From positions 588,945 through 652,944 of the forward strand of contig NZ_BMLV01000001.1 in NCBI RefSeq assembly GCF_014645495.1: DNA of 64,000 bases, given 5' to 3'. Shown in pieces: positions 26,352-35,394 of the stretch (position 1 is the stretch's first letter; every line of letters begins with the position of its first letter). Made by a program: the position numbers and the translations under genes. Source of the DNA: Cloacibacterium rupense. GTDB taxonomy: Bacteria > Bacteroidota > Bacteroidia > Flavobacteriales > Weeksellaceae. The notes under the pieces are model-generated. The model ran no database searches. It saw nothing but the letters and a program-made list of their open reading frames with translations, and was not told the DNA's origin.

Positions 26352-28811
26352 TTATTTATTTTGTTTATTTTCTCTATTGCTTAAACTCTGTTCATCAATG
26401 ATATGAACATCTCTCTGAGGGAAAGGGATTTCAATATTATTTTCTTTAAATTTTTGATCAATTTCTATAATCAAGTCAGAGTGTACATCATTACCTACCC
26501 CGAAATGAGGCACCCAATATTTAATAGAAAAATCAATAGAACTGTCGCCAAAATTCATGACCCAAACCATAGGTTCTGGCACAGATAAAATTCCTTCATG
26601 AGAAACTAGAATATCATGCAGAATTTCTTTTGCTTTTTTAAGGTCTGTACCGTAAGCAACTCCTAGTTTAATTTCGAATCTTCTTTTGGCACTTCCAAGA
26701 GTCCAATTGGTTAAATTTTGATTAAGCAATTCACCATTAGGAATGATAACATCTGCCCCATCAAAAGTAGTGATTACACTACTTCTGATGCCCATAGATT
26801 TCATTTTACCTAATTGCCCTCCCACTTCTATAATATCACCTACGTTAATTGGTTTTTCGAAAGCAATGATAAGACCACTGACCAAATTATTGGTAATGGT
26901 TTGTAAACCGAGACCAATACCTACGCCTAATGCACTTAATATAATGGTAATTTTATCAATAGGGAAGCCAGAAATAACAAAAGCAAAAAGTACACCTATA
27001 GACATAATGGCAATTCTGATAAGGAGCATCCAACTTCCAATTTGGTTTTTGGTACTTGCATCTGTACCTCTACTACCTGTAGATAAGAATGAAACAATTT
27101 TAGAAATAAATGAGGATACAAAAATCACTACAAAAAACAAGATGATATTGCTATAAGAAAATGAAAAACTTCCTATTTTTTGCTCTTCACCCAGACTTTG
27201 GCTAAATGGACCAATGAAACTTTGGTACCAATATGAATTTCTAAATATGAGTACAAATAAGGCAATGAATAATAAGAATAATCTTAACCCTGAAATTTCA
27301 TGACTTTCATATTGCTCTAGATTAATTGTTTTTTCTTCATCATCTTCAGGTTCTTTCAAGAAGTCTGAAAATTTCAAAATATCTAAAATCCTATATAAAG
27401 TGACAATTAAAAGATGAGAAAGGAAAATGATAAAAATACCCGTAGTAATAAATACTTTCCCAAGATTATAATTGCTTAAAAAAACCAATAAGATAAAACC
27501 TAAAAACTCTATTACTGCAACTCCTTTTAAAATAAAGGTTAATGGATAAGGAAACTCCTCGGGATGTTTAAAAGAATAATAAAGAGATGCTACCAAAGTA
27601 ATTAAGGCAGTTAAAGCTAGTAAAACTACTTCTCCTATAGATGGCTGTAGAATGTTGTTTAGAAATAAACCCATTAATGTAATTCCTCCGAACACTCTCC
27701 AAATAGTTTTTTCAGTTTTGCTGTTTATATTTTTAGAAAATCTAGCTAGGCAAAAAAGAAGTATGGCCCAAAGAATAGATAAAAAAGCAAAAGGTGGACT
27801 AGGAAAAAAGAATTGTAAAACAGTAACAGAAATGATAATTGCTGTATAAATTGGTTTTTTAAAAATCTGTATTGGATACTTAAAGTTATCATAAAAGCCT
27901 GCTGAGATATATTTTCTTTTAAGAATTTTAAGGTATGAAGCAATAGAAAATGCTACAAAAAACATTAGAAAAATTAGTCCGAAATGATTTTTAACATAAA
28001 AAATAAGCAAAGCAAATTCTTTTACCGTAGAAAGGATAAAAGTTTCTCCAAATTTATTAGAATTGATATGACTATCAAACAAAGATTTATCAGATTTAAG
28101 AGGTTCTTCCTGAACCTTATTTCTCAGTTTATCTGTAGTAATTATGTTGTCTTGTAATAAAAACTTAAATTTATCTGCATTTATTTCTAGAGCATTGATG
28201 CTGTCTAATGCTTTTTTGAAACGGTCATTAAGTCCTTCGACATCCTTTGTTACCTGGTCAAATCTTTGTAAGTATAATTTTTTAGCTTGTTCATCCTTAG
28301 GCGTCACATAGAGTACATCACTAATAATTAATGAATCTAATTTGGTCTGGCTGGAAGAAAGTTGGTCACTATTTTTTTTAATCTTCTTCATTTGAACTTC
28401 TGTTCTTAGCAAGATCTCATCTAGCCAAATAGAAGTAAGAGTAAGATTTCTTACCGATTGAATTTTATCTTTATTAACAGAAACATCATTAAAAGCTATT
28501 TTTTGCAAATCAGAAACTGCTTTGAGCTCAGAGGTGAAATTCTTATAATCAATCCCTCTTTTTAAGATAAGATTAGCGTTTTGAATTTCTTCATTGATTT
28601 CGCTTAAAATTTTTCTTTGCTTTTTACTGTTTTGATTATCAATAAAAAACTCTTGGCTTTTGGTAATTTTCTTTTCTTCTTTTTTAAAATCTTTATTAAG
28701 GAAAGCTTTTAAGGTATCTGTTACAGCGATGGTATCTTGAGAGAAAAAAAGACTATGAGATAGAGCAAAACTCAATATTAATATTTTGAAAAATATTTTT
28801 TTACTTTTCAT
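26352..28811 (-). CDS. Large MscS-type mechanosensitive channel
   Basis: This 819-residue channel has its start chosen at MKSKKIFFKIL, before the signal-like hydrophobic segment; longer starts add 16 residues. It has an N-terminal periplasmic region rich in charged helices (about 30-260), about ten hydrophobic segments in the middle, and the MscS core. The pore helix is ALGVGIGLGLQTITNNLVSGLIIAFE, followed by PINVGDIIEVGGQLGKM and the beta domain DVIIPNGELLNQNLTNWT. This length matches MscK/KefA-like channels. It relieves turgor. It lies in an envelope operon with a lysozyme inhibitor and a peptidase. Confidence 0.92.
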   Translation of the reverse strand: MKSKKIFFKILILSFALSHSLFFSQDTIAVTDTLKAFLNKDFKKEEKKITKSQEFFIDNQNSKKQRKILSEINEEIQNANLILKRGIDYKNFTSELKAVSDLQKIAFNDVSVNKDKIQSVRNLTLTSIWLDEILLRTEVQMKKIKKNSDQLSSSQTKLDSLIISDVLYVTPKDEQAKKLYLQRFDQVTKDVEGLNDRFKKALDSINALEINADKFKFLLQDNIITTDKLRNKVQEEPLKSDKSLFDSHINSNKFGETFILSTVKEFALLIFYVKNHFGLIFLMFFVAFSIASYLKILKRKYISAGFYDNFKYPIQIFKKPIYTAIIISVTVLQFFFPSPPFAFLSILWAILLFCLARFSKNINSKTEKTIWRVFGGITLMGLFLNNILQPSIGEVVLLALTALITLVASLYYSFKHPEEFPYPLTFILKGVAVIEFLGFILLVFLSNYNLGKVFITTGIFIIFLSHLLIVTLYRILDILKFSDFLKEPEDDEEKTINLEQYESHEISGLRLFLLFIALFVLIFRNSYWYQSFIGPFSQSLGEEQKIGSFSFSYSNIILFFVVIFVSSFISKIVSFLSTGSRGTDASTKNQIGSWMLLIRIAIMSIGVLFAFVISGFPIDKITIILSALGVGIGLGLQTITNNLVSGLIIAFEKPINVGDIIEVGGQLGKMKSMGIRSSVITTFDGADVIIPNGELLNQNLTNWTLGSAKRRFEIKLGVAYGTDLKKAKEILHDILVSHEGILSVPEPMVWVMNFGDSSIDFSIKYWVPHFGVGNDVHSDLIIEIDQKFKENNIEIPFPQRDVHIIDEQSLSNRENKQNK

Positions 28812-28877
28812 TTTTATCATTTTATATTTATAAATCATCTTTAGGCTTGAACGAAGCACATTAAAAAAATAAAAAAA

Positions 28878-29480
28878 CTAGTATTCTACTACTTTGTCTA
28901 ATACAAGTGCACGCATGGCCTCACCATCTTTTAGTTTGTATTGTATTTGGCGTGTTTTACCTGTTTTTTTTCCTTGAGCATCAAAAATAGGAAAACGCTG
29001 AACGAAAGAGTTTTCCACCATAGCAAATTCATCATAGCCTTTGTACCCCTCTTTAGATTTAGCATCCATTTCAGGGAAAGAAACCTCGCTCATAGATTTA
29101 CCAGCATTAGATGAATACGCGGCTAAAGAACCTTTTTTATCATCACCATCAGAAAAATAAACAAAAACTTCTGGTGCATTATCTCCATTTATATCATCTA
29201 CTTCTACATTAGTAATAGTACCTGTAAAATTTTTGGTAAGAGGCATATTGTCATTGGTAAGACCTGATGGTGTAAGGGTAAGTACTCCGTCTTTGGCTGC
29301 AATGGTAAAAGAATAATTATTAAATTTCAGTTCTTTGCTAAATTCAGAAGTAGAAACGGGTGGAGTTTTCTCAATCACAGAAGAATCTTTTTTAAGTTCT
29401 GTTACTTTTTCTGGCTGCTTATTGCAAGAAACCTGAATTACCAATAAAGCAATTACTGGTAATAAAAACATTTTTTTCAT
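28878..29480 (-). CDS. PliI-like lysozyme inhibitor lipoprotein
   Basis: This 200-residue lipoprotein has its start at MKKMFLLPV, nine codons inside the longest frame, and the lipobox VIQVSC. The folded part has VEVDDINGDNAPEVFVYFSDG, a GKSMSEVSFPEM strand, GYKGYDEFAMVENSFVQRFPIF and TRQIQYKLKDGEAMRALV. This is the pattern of PliI-type inhibitors of invertebrate lysozyme. It is the first gene of the operon with MscS, M61 and a second lipoprotein. The assignment is by motif recall and is moderately sure; a generic FG-GAP-type lipoprotein is the alternative. Confidence 0.65.
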   Translation of the reverse strand: MKKMFLLPVIALLVIQVSCNKQPEKVTELKKDSSVIEKTPPVSTSEFSKELKFNNYSFTIAAKDGVLTLTPSGLTNDNMPLTKNFTGTITNVEVDDINGDNAPEVFVYFSDGDDKKGSLAAYSSNAGKSMSEVSFPEMDAKSKEGYKGYDEFAMVENSFVQRFPIFDAQGKKTGKTRQIQYKLKDGEAMRALVLDKVVEY

Positions 29481-29837
29481 AGCGTTTTGTTTTAAGTTTT
29501 GTTTCAACCATTAAAATTAAACAAAAAAACAATACATAATTATGAAAAATATTCATTTATTATTAAAATTTAAAAAAATACCATTAGCATTATACTAATG
29601 TTAAAAAAAAGTTTATGGTTAATTAAGAAAAAACAAATCAATTGAAAAATAGAACCTTATAAACACTAGAAATCGTTGAATCATCATAGCATTTTATAAT
29701 ACATCAATAACCAAAAAAACAGACTAAAAAATTTAATTTTTTAATAACATAAAATGAAAACATTAAAAAAAATCAAAAAAAAACAACATTGAATTCATAA
29801 AAAGATTAAATTTGTTAAACAAAACAAATATATTAAG
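29481..29837. other. 357-bp AT-rich divergent gap
   Basis: This gap separates the divergent PliI-like and beta-barrel genes. It holds a weak hairpin CATTAG/CTAATG at 29582-29600 and many A-runs. A -7 element TAAATTTG at 29807-29814 can serve the plus-strand gene. No ORF of useful size is present. Confidence 0.5.
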
Positions 29838-30419
29838 ATGAAAAAATTATTATTCATGGGAGCATTTGCACTTTTTGGAGTGGCAAACGCCCAAATCCAA
29901 AAAGGAAATGTAATGGTAGGTGGAAACTTACTAGGAGCAGACTTCGGTCTTAATAGTGGAGCTGGTTACAGTTTTGCTATACAACCTAAAGCAGCATGGT
30001 TTATCAAAGACAATGTAGCAGTAGGTGGATATGTAAATTTAGGTTTCAGTGGAGCTAAAGACGCTCCTACCACTTTTATTTATAATGTAGGTGCTTTAGG
30101 ACGCTACTACCTAAGTCCAGGAGAACAAGGTGTAGACACTTTCCTTAAACACGGAAGATGGTTTTTAGAAGCTAACGCAGGTATTGGAGGAACTTCAATC
30201 TCAAAAGGAGGAGCTTCTTCTAATGGTTTAAATTTCGGATTCGGGCCTGGTTATGCTTATTTCCTTACTCCTCATGTAGGATTAGAAGGATTGTTAAAAT
30301 ATGACGCCAATGCTGGTTTCGGAAACGTAGGATATACTCACAGACTTACTTTTGGTCTAGGTTTCCAAGTTTATCTACCATCATCAAAAGCTAAAGATGT
30401 CATCAAAAGAGAACAATAA
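29838..30419 (+). CDS. Outer-membrane beta-barrel protein
   Basis: This 193-residue protein has a signal peptide (MKKLLFMGAFALFGVANAQ). Alternating amphipathic strands follow, rich in Gly and aromatic residues (GNVMVGGNLLGADFGLN; AAWFIKDNVAVGGYVNLGFSG; LKHGRWFLEANAGIGG), ending in a strand-like FGLGFQVYLP. It matches small OmpA-N/porin-like barrels of Bacteroidota with 8-10 strands. The specific function is unknown. It is monocistronic with its own terminator. Confidence 0.8.
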   Translation: MKKLLFMGAFALFGVANAQIQKGNVMVGGNLLGADFGLNSGAGYSFAIQPKAAWFIKDNVAVGGYVNLGFSGAKDAPTTFIYNVGALGRYYLSPGEQGVDTFLKHGRWFLEANAGIGGTSISKGGASSNGLNFGFGPGYAYFLTPHVGLEGLLKYDANAGFGNVGYTHRLTFGLGFQVYLPSSKAKDVIKREQ

Positions 30420-30435
30420 AAGATGTAAATATGAG

Positions 30436-30461
30436 AAATCCGCTCTAGGGCGGATTTTTTT
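30436..30461 (+). terminator. Terminator of the beta-barrel gene
   Basis: An 8-bp stem AAATCCGC/GCGGATTT with a 6-base loop and seven T residues at its 3' side, 16 bp past the stop codon. Confidence 0.82.
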
Positions 30462-30569
30462 ATATACCAACTTAAGTTGATAGGAGTTTGACACTAAAAG
30501 GATTAACATTTTAAAAAATTATGCTTATCATAAAAAATAAAATTGTATTTTTAACAACAAGAATAAAAA

Positions 30570-30782
30570 ATGAATGTTATGAATATCAACGAAAAAACCA
30601 TTATCAGTCTTTTAAAAGAAGGATATAACCAGAAACAAATATCAGATTATTTCAAAGAACAAAGCCATCTTCGCATAGGTTCTCAATCATCTATAGAAAA
30701 GGCAATTAAGGAAATTAAGAAAAAACATCAAGTAAAAACCTTATTTCAATTGGGAATGGTGATAGAAAGAAACGGAATATAA
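30570..30782 (+). CDS. Small HTH protein
   Basis: This 70-residue protein appears to be almost entirely one helix-turn-helix: TIISLLKEGYNQKQISDYFKE gives the first helices and QSSIEKAIKEIKKKH a recognition helix and tail, then KTLFQLG. The pattern resembles the isolated GerE-like DNA-binding domain in small flavobacterial regulators. It lacks any sensor domain. ATG codons at 30570 and 30579 are both possible starts. It lies alone in an AT-rich stretch, so its target cannot be inferred. Confidence 0.6.
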   Translation: MNVMNINEKTIISLLKEGYNQKQISDYFKEQSHLRIGSQSSIEKAIKEIKKKHQVKTLFQLGMVIERNGI

Positions 30783-31016
30783 AATTCTGATTTTTTCTAA
30801 TTTTTTGGAGAAAGAATTATCAATTTTGATGGGATTAATTATAATTTTATGAATTACTATAATTGGATAATAAACTTAGTACAACATAATTAAATAATTA
30901 CTAATAAACTCATTAGAAAAAAATTAAGATGTCTTTTTACGGGCAAAGGTATTTGTAAAAAAAATGTTTTTTAAAAAATTTGGCTATAAAATATAGTCAA
31001 TAAATTATTATATTGT

Positions 31017-31049
31017 TTTGCTATAAAAATTTATTTTTCCTTACATTTG
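31017..31049 (+). promoter_or_regulatory. Promoter of the Zn-ribbon gene
   Basis: TTTG at 31017-31020 and TACATTTG at 31042-31049 with a 21-bp spacer. The ATG lies 18 bp downstream, so the leader is very short. Confidence 0.6.
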
Positions 31050-31067
31050 ATAAAAATCTAAAAACCA

Positions 31068-31412
31068 ATGGAAACCTGCTTAGAATGTGGAGAAAAAATT
31101 ATAGGTAGAAGTGATAAAAAATTCTGCAACGATGCTTGTAGAAATGCTTACAACAATAAACAAAACAAAGATTCTAGCAATCTAATGCGCAATATAAATC
31201 ATAAATTGCGCAAAAACTTCAGAATTCTCTCTGAACAAAACTTTGTAGATAATAAAGCCAAAACAACCAAGAATAAGCTTTCTCTAGCTGGTTTTGATTT
31301 TCGATACATTACACATCTCAAAACGTATAAAAATGGAGCACAATATTACTTTGTTTATGATTATGGATATAAATTTTTAGATGATGATATGGTTTTGGTT
31401 GTGAAAAACTAA
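31068..31412 (+). CDS. Small Zn-ribbon protein
   Basis: This 114-residue protein opens with a four-cysteine zinc ribbon: two Cys in CLECG and two in KKFCNDACRNAYNN. That pattern (CxxC, then CxxxC) is seen in many short flavobacterial DUF2116-like proteins. The rest is a basic helical stretch and a small beta domain (YYFVYDYGYKFLDDDMVLVV). There is no signal peptide, so it is cytoplasmic, and nucleic-acid binding is plausible. The next gene has its own promoter inside the end of this one. Confidence 0.75.
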   Translation: METCLECGEKIIGRSDKKFCNDACRNAYNNKQNKDSSNLMRNINHKLRKNFRILSEQNFVDNKAKTTKNKLSLAGFDFRYITHLKTYKNGAQYYFVYDYGYKFLDDDMVLVVKN

Positions 31413-31429
31413 AGTTTTTCTTAGTTTTG
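31399..31429 (+). promoter_or_regulatory. Promoter of the T9SS cargo gene
   Basis: TTG at 31399-31401 and TAGTTTTG at 31422-31429 with a 20-bp spacer, partly inside the preceding ORF. The ATG is 17 bp downstream of the -7 element. Confidence 0.5.
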
Positions 31430-31446
31430 AACATCGAAATCTGACC

Positions 31447-34400
31447 ATGAAAAAACTTTATTTATTATTATTTTTATTCGTAAATACTTTTATTTATTCT
31501 CAAAATAATTTCACTGCTCAATCTGACTATTATTTTTATGAAAACAAAGGCCAAATCATAGACCAAGACGGAAAACTAAACCCAAAAGTAAAATATTTAT
31601 TCAATTCTGGTGGGTTGAACGTACAGATTAAAAAAGAAGGATTTTCTTATGATGTTTACGAAGTTGAAAAAACAAAAAAAAAGAAAAAATCAAAGGTTAA
31701 TGATATTCTGAGCAGTATAGATAGAAAGCCAAAAGAAGAATTTGATTATAAATTTAAATTTCATAGGGTTGACATAGACTTTCTAAATGCCAATAAAAAT
31801 CCCGAAATTATAGCCGAAGGAAAATCTACCGACTACGAAAACTACTATAACATTCCCAATAAACCAGAAGGAGTAACCCAAGTTCACCGTTACCAAAAAA
31901 TCACATATAAAAACATCTACCCAAATGTAGATTTGGTTTTCTTTAAACCAAAAGACACCACAAAATCTGTAGAATATAATTTCATTGTAAATCCAGGTGG
32001 AAGAATCTCAGATATCAAACTCAAATTTAAAGGAGCAAAAACCAAACTCAAAGATGGTAAACTCTCTATGAATTTAAGATTCGGAGAGATGCAAGAAAAT
32101 ATTCCGCATTCTTGGATGGAAGAACCTTCTAAAAAAACAGATTTATCTGTTCAATTCAGAGAAATTGAAAATGGCGTTTTCGGGTTTGCTGCTCCACAAG
32201 ATTCTTTTGATAAAACAGTAGTTATAGATCCTGTTCCTACGAGAATTTGGGGAACGTATTATGGTGGAAATGGAAATGAATTTGGACTAATAGAAACAGA
32301 TAAAAATGGAAATGTTTATGTTGTAGGTACTACAAGTAGCTATTTCAACATCGCAACAGCTGGTACTCCACAAACATTTTATAGAGGTGGTTATAGTGAT
32401 GCTTTTATTGCAAAATTAGATAAAGATGGAAAAAGAGAATGGGGTACTTATTATGGATTTGCTTTACAAGATGAAGGTAATGGAGCAGATTTTGATAATG
32501 ATTCCAATGTATACTTTATTGGTACTATATCTGGTAAAATCTCAACACAATTTAATAGAAATATATTTTTATTGAAATTAAATTCAAATGGATATTTAGT
32601 TTATGAAAAACTTTTTGGCGGACCAGGTGTTGATTATCCTTACGACATTTCATATGCTGAAAATTACATTTATATTTCAGGTATGACCAGAAGTAAAAAC
32701 TCTCTAGGCACTTTAGGAACATTTCAAGAATATAATAAATCTAATGAAACTGATGGATTCCTCAGTAAATTTGATCTTGATGGAAATATGATTTGGAGTT
32801 CATATTATGGAGGAGAAGACGCATCAACAGGTTTTTTAAAAATTATTAATATTTCAAATAATAAAATACATTTATTAGGAACTACAAGTTCTAATAAAAT
32901 ATTTATTAAAGATTCATTTCAACCTACTTTAGCTTCTTCTATTCAGTATGAAAGAGATGGTTTATATGTGGTTTTTTCTGATGATGGTAAAAGTGTTATT
33001 AAAAGTAGCTATATTGGTTTTGATGGTAATGACTACCTAATTAATGGTAGAATCATAAACAATACTTTATACATTACGGGCAAATTCATGAGAAAAGGTA
33101 TTGATCCTTATAAAGCTGGAATTGTTAAAGTTGACATACCATCTAATAATATTATTGAAAAAAAATTTTGGGACATTGAAATACATGACTGTAGCTATGT
33201 AGATGAGAATGGAAATACTTTTTTTTCAGGAAATACAATATGGCATCCTTATGATATTGCAACATCAAATGCATATATTAATATTTTTAAACCCTATTCT
33301 GATTTTTACATAAAAATTAAACCAGACAACCAAATTGATTGGATTACCTATTACAGAGGAGAAAATTATGGAGTTCAACTTGGATTTATTACTAAAGATA
33401 TAAATAATTTCATTTACATCACTGGTTTAAATCATCAAAACACAAAAGGAATTGCAACTCCTGGAACATTTCAGCAAACAGGTTATGGTAATGATTTATA
33501 CATCGCAAAATTTGCAGATTGTGAATCTAATGTAAAAGTAAGTTACACCCCAATTTGTAACGGAAAAAATTTAGAATTAAAAGCTGAAGGTGGTGATACT
33601 TATGAATGGTTTGGACCTAATAACTTTCATTCATTTGAACAAAATCCGATAATTAAAAATGCTCAAATTTCAGATTCTGGAGAATATTTTGTAAGAGCAA
33701 CTGGCCCTAATACTTGTGGTGGAATTTTCACATTAAATGTAGTAATTGGTAGTCCCTCTCCACCCAAACCCGATATTACAGATTTACCAGAAATAAAAGG
33801 TGATTGTAATACAAAATTAATAGCTCCTACTGCAACTGACGGTTGCGGAAATGTTATAACTGCAACTACAAATGATCAAACATCTAATTTTGCGTCCGGA
33901 ACTTACAACATTACTTGGAAATATGATGATGGTAACGGAAACACTTTCACCCAAACTCAAAAAGTGATTATTAGTTCTCAAGCTTTACCAGTTGCATCAT
34001 CACCGCAAACATTTTGTGAGATTGATGTTCCAAAAATTTCAGATATTCAAATTTCTGGTCAAAACATAAAATGGTATGATAACTCTGGAAATGTTTTAAA
34101 TATTACAACTCCATTGACTGATGGAAATACTTATTATGCAACTCAGACCATTAATGGTTGCGAAAGTGATAAGATTTCTATTCAAGTGAAAGTAAATTCT
34201 ACCCCACTTCCAACTGCAAATCCTAATCAAGATTTTTGTACTTCCAGAAACGCAAAAGTGAAAGATTTGGTGATTTCAGGCACTTCAATTCAATTTTACG
34301 ATAATAATGGTAATTTATTAAATAACAATACATTACTTCAAGACAATACTTCATATTTCGCAACTCAAACTCTCAACAATTGCGAAAGTCAAAAACTAGA

Positions 34401-35361
34401 AATTAAAGTTACTCTTACAGCCAATTCACTTCCTGCCAATGAATACAATTTGGCATTTTGTAATGATACCACTTCTAACTCAAAATTAGAAGATTTAACG
34501 CAATATCAAGAAAATTTAATTAGCAATTCTAGCACTTATATTTTCGAATATTTTGATCAAAACAATCAAAAAATTTCAGATTTTAAAAATAGAAATCTCA
34601 CTATTGGGCAAAATATTTTCAATGTAAAAATCTCAACTACAGACGGATGTTGGAAAACCGTAAAACTCATTCTTCAGCTCAATCCAAAACCTTTGGTTAA
34701 TTTGCCTGCCGAAGCAGAATATTGCAGAGGTCTTTTTGTAGAATTAGACGCAGGCGGTGGATACAGTTCGTACTCTTGGAATAATGGCGAAAAAACTCAG
34801 AAAATATCTGTAAATAAAGAAGGAACTTACACCGTAAAAGTTACCAATGCCAGTAACTGTGAAAACACCAGCTCTACCCTAGTAAAACAATCCATATTAG
34901 CTAATATTTTAAAGGTTGAAATTTTTAATAACAATGCCAAAGTGCTTCTAAGTTCTACTGGTGATTTTGAATATTCTTTGAATAACATCAATTGGCAAAA
35001 TTCTAATGAATTCAAAAACTTAGGAAACGGAAACCATACCGTTTTTGTAAGAACTAAACTCGGTTGTATCATCGGGCAAATGAATTTCACAATTTTCAAT
35101 ATTTCTAATAGTTTTACACCAAATGGTGACGGAATCAATGACACTTGGAAAATTGATGGAATGGAGAACTACCCTAATTCTGAAGTTACTGTACTAGATA
35201 GACAAAGCACCATTGTTCTGCGCACAATTACGAATGGAACTTTTGAATGGAATGGTCATTTCAATGGTAGAGTACTTCCTTCGGGAACTTATTGGTACAT
35301 CATCAAAGTTTCAGATGGAAGAATGTTTCAAGGTTCATTATTGATAAAAAATAGAAATTAA
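31447..35361 (+). CDS. Secreted multidomain protein with type IX (type B) sorting domain
   Basis: This 1304-residue protein has a signal peptide (LYLLLFLFVNTFIYSQ). Residues about 30-265 form a beta-rich DUF7948-type N-domain (YFYENKGQIIDQDGKLNPKV). Residues about 270-690 carry SBBP/propeller-like repeats (GTYYGGNGNEFG, WGTYYGFALQDEGNG). An Ig-like module is followed by a HYR-like module (about 777-840), two near-identical Ig-like modules of about 74 residues (about 849-921 and 922-995) and one more beta module. The end (about 1222-1304) is a gliding-type T9SS sorting domain: FTPNGDGINDTWKI, then SGTYWYIIKVSDG. It is exported through T9SS and surface-attached or released. Adhesion is likely but not shown. 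Confidence 0.9.
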   Translation: MKKLYLLLFLFVNTFIYSQNNFTAQSDYYFYENKGQIIDQDGKLNPKVKYLFNSGGLNVQIKKEGFSYDVYEVEKTKKKKKSKVNDILSSIDRKPKEEFDYKFKFHRVDIDFLNANKNPEIIAEGKSTDYENYYNIPNKPEGVTQVHRYQKITYKNIYPNVDLVFFKPKDTTKSVEYNFIVNPGGRISDIKLKFKGAKTKLKDGKLSMNLRFGEMQENIPHSWMEEPSKKTDLSVQFREIENGVFGFAAPQDSFDKTVVIDPVPTRIWGTYYGGNGNEFGLIETDKNGNVYVVGTTSSYFNIATAGTPQTFYRGGYSDAFIAKLDKDGKREWGTYYGFALQDEGNGADFDNDSNVYFIGTISGKISTQFNRNIFLLKLNSNGYLVYEKLFGGPGVDYPYDISYAENYIYISGMTRSKNSLGTLGTFQEYNKSNETDGFLSKFDLDGNMIWSSYYGGEDASTGFLKIINISNNKIHLLGTTSSNKIFIKDSFQPTLASSIQYERDGLYVVFSDDGKSVIKSSYIGFDGNDYLINGRIINNTLYITGKFMRKGIDPYKAGIVKVDIPSNNIIEKKFWDIEIHDCSYVDENGNTFFSGNTIWHPYDIATSNAYINIFKPYSDFYIKIKPDNQIDWITYYRGENYGVQLGFITKDINNFIYITGLNHQNTKGIATPGTFQQTGYGNDLYIAKFADCESNVKVSYTPICNGKNLELKAEGGDTYEWFGPNNFHSFEQNPIIKNAQISDSGEYFVRATGPNTCGGIFTLNVVIGSPSPPKPDITDLPEIKGDCNTKLIAPTATDGCGNVITATTNDQTSNFASGTYNITWKYDDGNGNTFTQTQKVIISSQALPVASSPQTFCEIDVPKISDIQISGQNIKWYDNSGNVLNITTPLTDGNTYYATQTINGCESDKISIQVKVNSTPLPTANPNQDFCTSRNAKVKDLVISGTSIQFYDNNGNLLNNNTLLQDNTSYFATQTLNNCESQKLEIKVTLTANSLPANEYNLAFCNDTTSNSKLEDLTQYQENLISNSSTYIFEYFDQNNQKISDFKNRNLTIGQNIFNVKISTTDGCWKTVKLILQLNPKPLVNLPAEAEYCRGLFVELDAGGGYSSYSWNNGEKTQKISVNKEGTYTVKVTNASNCENTSSTLVKQSILANILKVEIFNNNAKVLLSSTGDFEYSLNNINWQNSNEFKNLGNGNHTVFVRTKLGCIIGQMNFTIFNISNSFTPNGDGINDTWKIDGMENYPNSEVTVLDRQSTIVLRTITNGTFEWNGHFNGRVLPSGTYWYIIKVSDGRMFQGSLLIKNRN

Positions 35362-35364
35362 ACT

Positions 35365-35394
35365 AAAAAAGAGCAGTAATTACTGCTCTTTTTT
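35365..35394. terminator. Bidirectional terminator between T9SS cargo and CvfB genes
   Basis: Stem AAAAAAGAGCAG/CTGCTCTTTTTT with a 6-base loop. It sits between convergent genes and works on both strands. Confidence 0.85.

Noticed and set aside
29582..29600. CATTAG/CTAATG hairpin as a terminator
   Set aside because: The stem is weak, the loop large and it is far from both gene ends in a generally AT-rich gap.
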